Program-made: the position numbers and the translations under genes
Shown here: piece by piece, positions 35,022-35,076 of the stretch
Layout: the number at the start of each line of letters is the position of its first letter
Numbering within the stretch: the first letter of the stretch is position 1
Notes under the pieces: generated by a model
Seen by the model: the letters and a program-made list of their open reading frames with translations, nothing else
Databases searched by the model: none
What the model was told of the DNA's origin: nothing
NCBI RefSeq assembly: GCF_000333455.1
Contig: NZ_BADD01000036.1
Span: 1-35,076 of the forward strand
Origin: Rhodopseudomonas sp. B29
GTDB taxonomy: Bacteria > Pseudomonadota > Alphaproteobacteria > Rhizobiales > Xanthobacteraceae
Direction: 5' to 3'
DNA: 35,076 bases

Positions 35022-35076
35022 TCAGCCTTTCGCCGTATGGGCTTCACGGCTCAGCGGGGCGTCAAATCCTGCATGA
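35022..35076 (-). CDS. fliR: Probable C-terminal end of FliR (partial)
   Basis: On the minus strand the frame is open from the window edge to a TGA at 35022-35024, reading HAGFDAPLSREAHTAKG. It ends 3 nt before flhB. fliR is the usual gene directly upstream of flhB in flagellar operons, which is the basis for the name; 17 residues are not enough to confirm it. Confidence 0.45.
   Translation of the reverse strand, partial: HAGFDAPLSREAHTAKG

Overview
The window looks like chromosomal DNA of a GC-rich alphaproteobacterium of the Bradyrhizobium/Rhodopseudomonas branch (Nitrobacteraceae, Hyphomicrobiales). The reasons are the protein types (CckA next to FlhB, a class I fumarase, a Tim44-like protein), a GTTC-N7-GTTC LexA box in front of recA, and several copies of short palindromic repeats of the kind common in this group. 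I think Rhodopseudomonas is most likely, but that is recognition from memory and not a search result. No rRNA, tRNA, CRISPR array, intact IS or prophage is visible.

Region by region. 1-3.7 kb: end of an unknown gene, then alaS and a GNAT acetyltransferase as a two-gene minus-strand unit. 3.7-8.7 kb: a promoter, a tandem glycine riboswitch and gcvT-gcvH-gcvP, a complete glycine-induced glycine cleavage operon lacking only the shared L protein. 9.1-10.3 kb: recA with its SOS box. 10.4-15 kb: a run of very small genes (63-aa, 85-aa zinc-ribbon, 62-aa membrane, 46-aa, 57-aa Cys-rich, 41-aa lipoprotein, 92-aa secreted) mixed with small signalling proteins (stand-alone receiver, Crp/Fnr regulator, PilZ) and a collagen-like lipoprotein. 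15.1-20 kb: an exported caspase-fold protein, an Acetyltransf_6/BioF2-like protein, a DsbA/FrnE-like oxidoreductase, and an XRE/MmyB-like regulator divergent from a four-helix membrane protein. 20.3-21.8 kb: a SET-domain lysine methyltransferase with a histone-H1-like lysine tail, directly downstream of a lysine-rich histone-like gene that carries a frameshift. 22-25.8 kb: yciB-like gene, Ig-like exported protein, a small conserved protein, class I fumarase. 25.9-26.7 kb: a decaying toxin-antitoxin locus (antitoxin, frameshifted ParE-like toxin, CopG/BrnA-like protein). 26.8-30 kb: small exported or proline-rich proteins, a GFA-family protein, a glutathione transferase and a C-type-lectin-like exported protein. 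30-35 kb: Tim44-like membrane protein, cckA, flhB and the probable end of fliR, all on the minus strand.

Three short repeat families punctuate the intergenic spaces. Family 1 (about 90-140 bp, GTCATG...CATGAC ends): 5690, 8758, 20113, 23892. Family 2 (GTCATTCCGG...CCGGAATGAC): 121, 24034, 28221. Family 3 (about 105 bp, two stem-loops): 10974 and 15004. Both family 3 copies lie between convergent genes and supply the TAG stop codon of the minus-strand gene.

The most interesting biology is the SET methyltransferase paired with a lysine-rich histone-like gene. The dense block of tiny zinc-ribbon, lipoprotein and signalling genes at 10.4-15 kb, with an exact FNR/FixK palindrome in it, comes next. 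Two genes (21.5 and 26.3 kb) appear frameshifted; the sequence alone cannot tell real decay from sequencing error.
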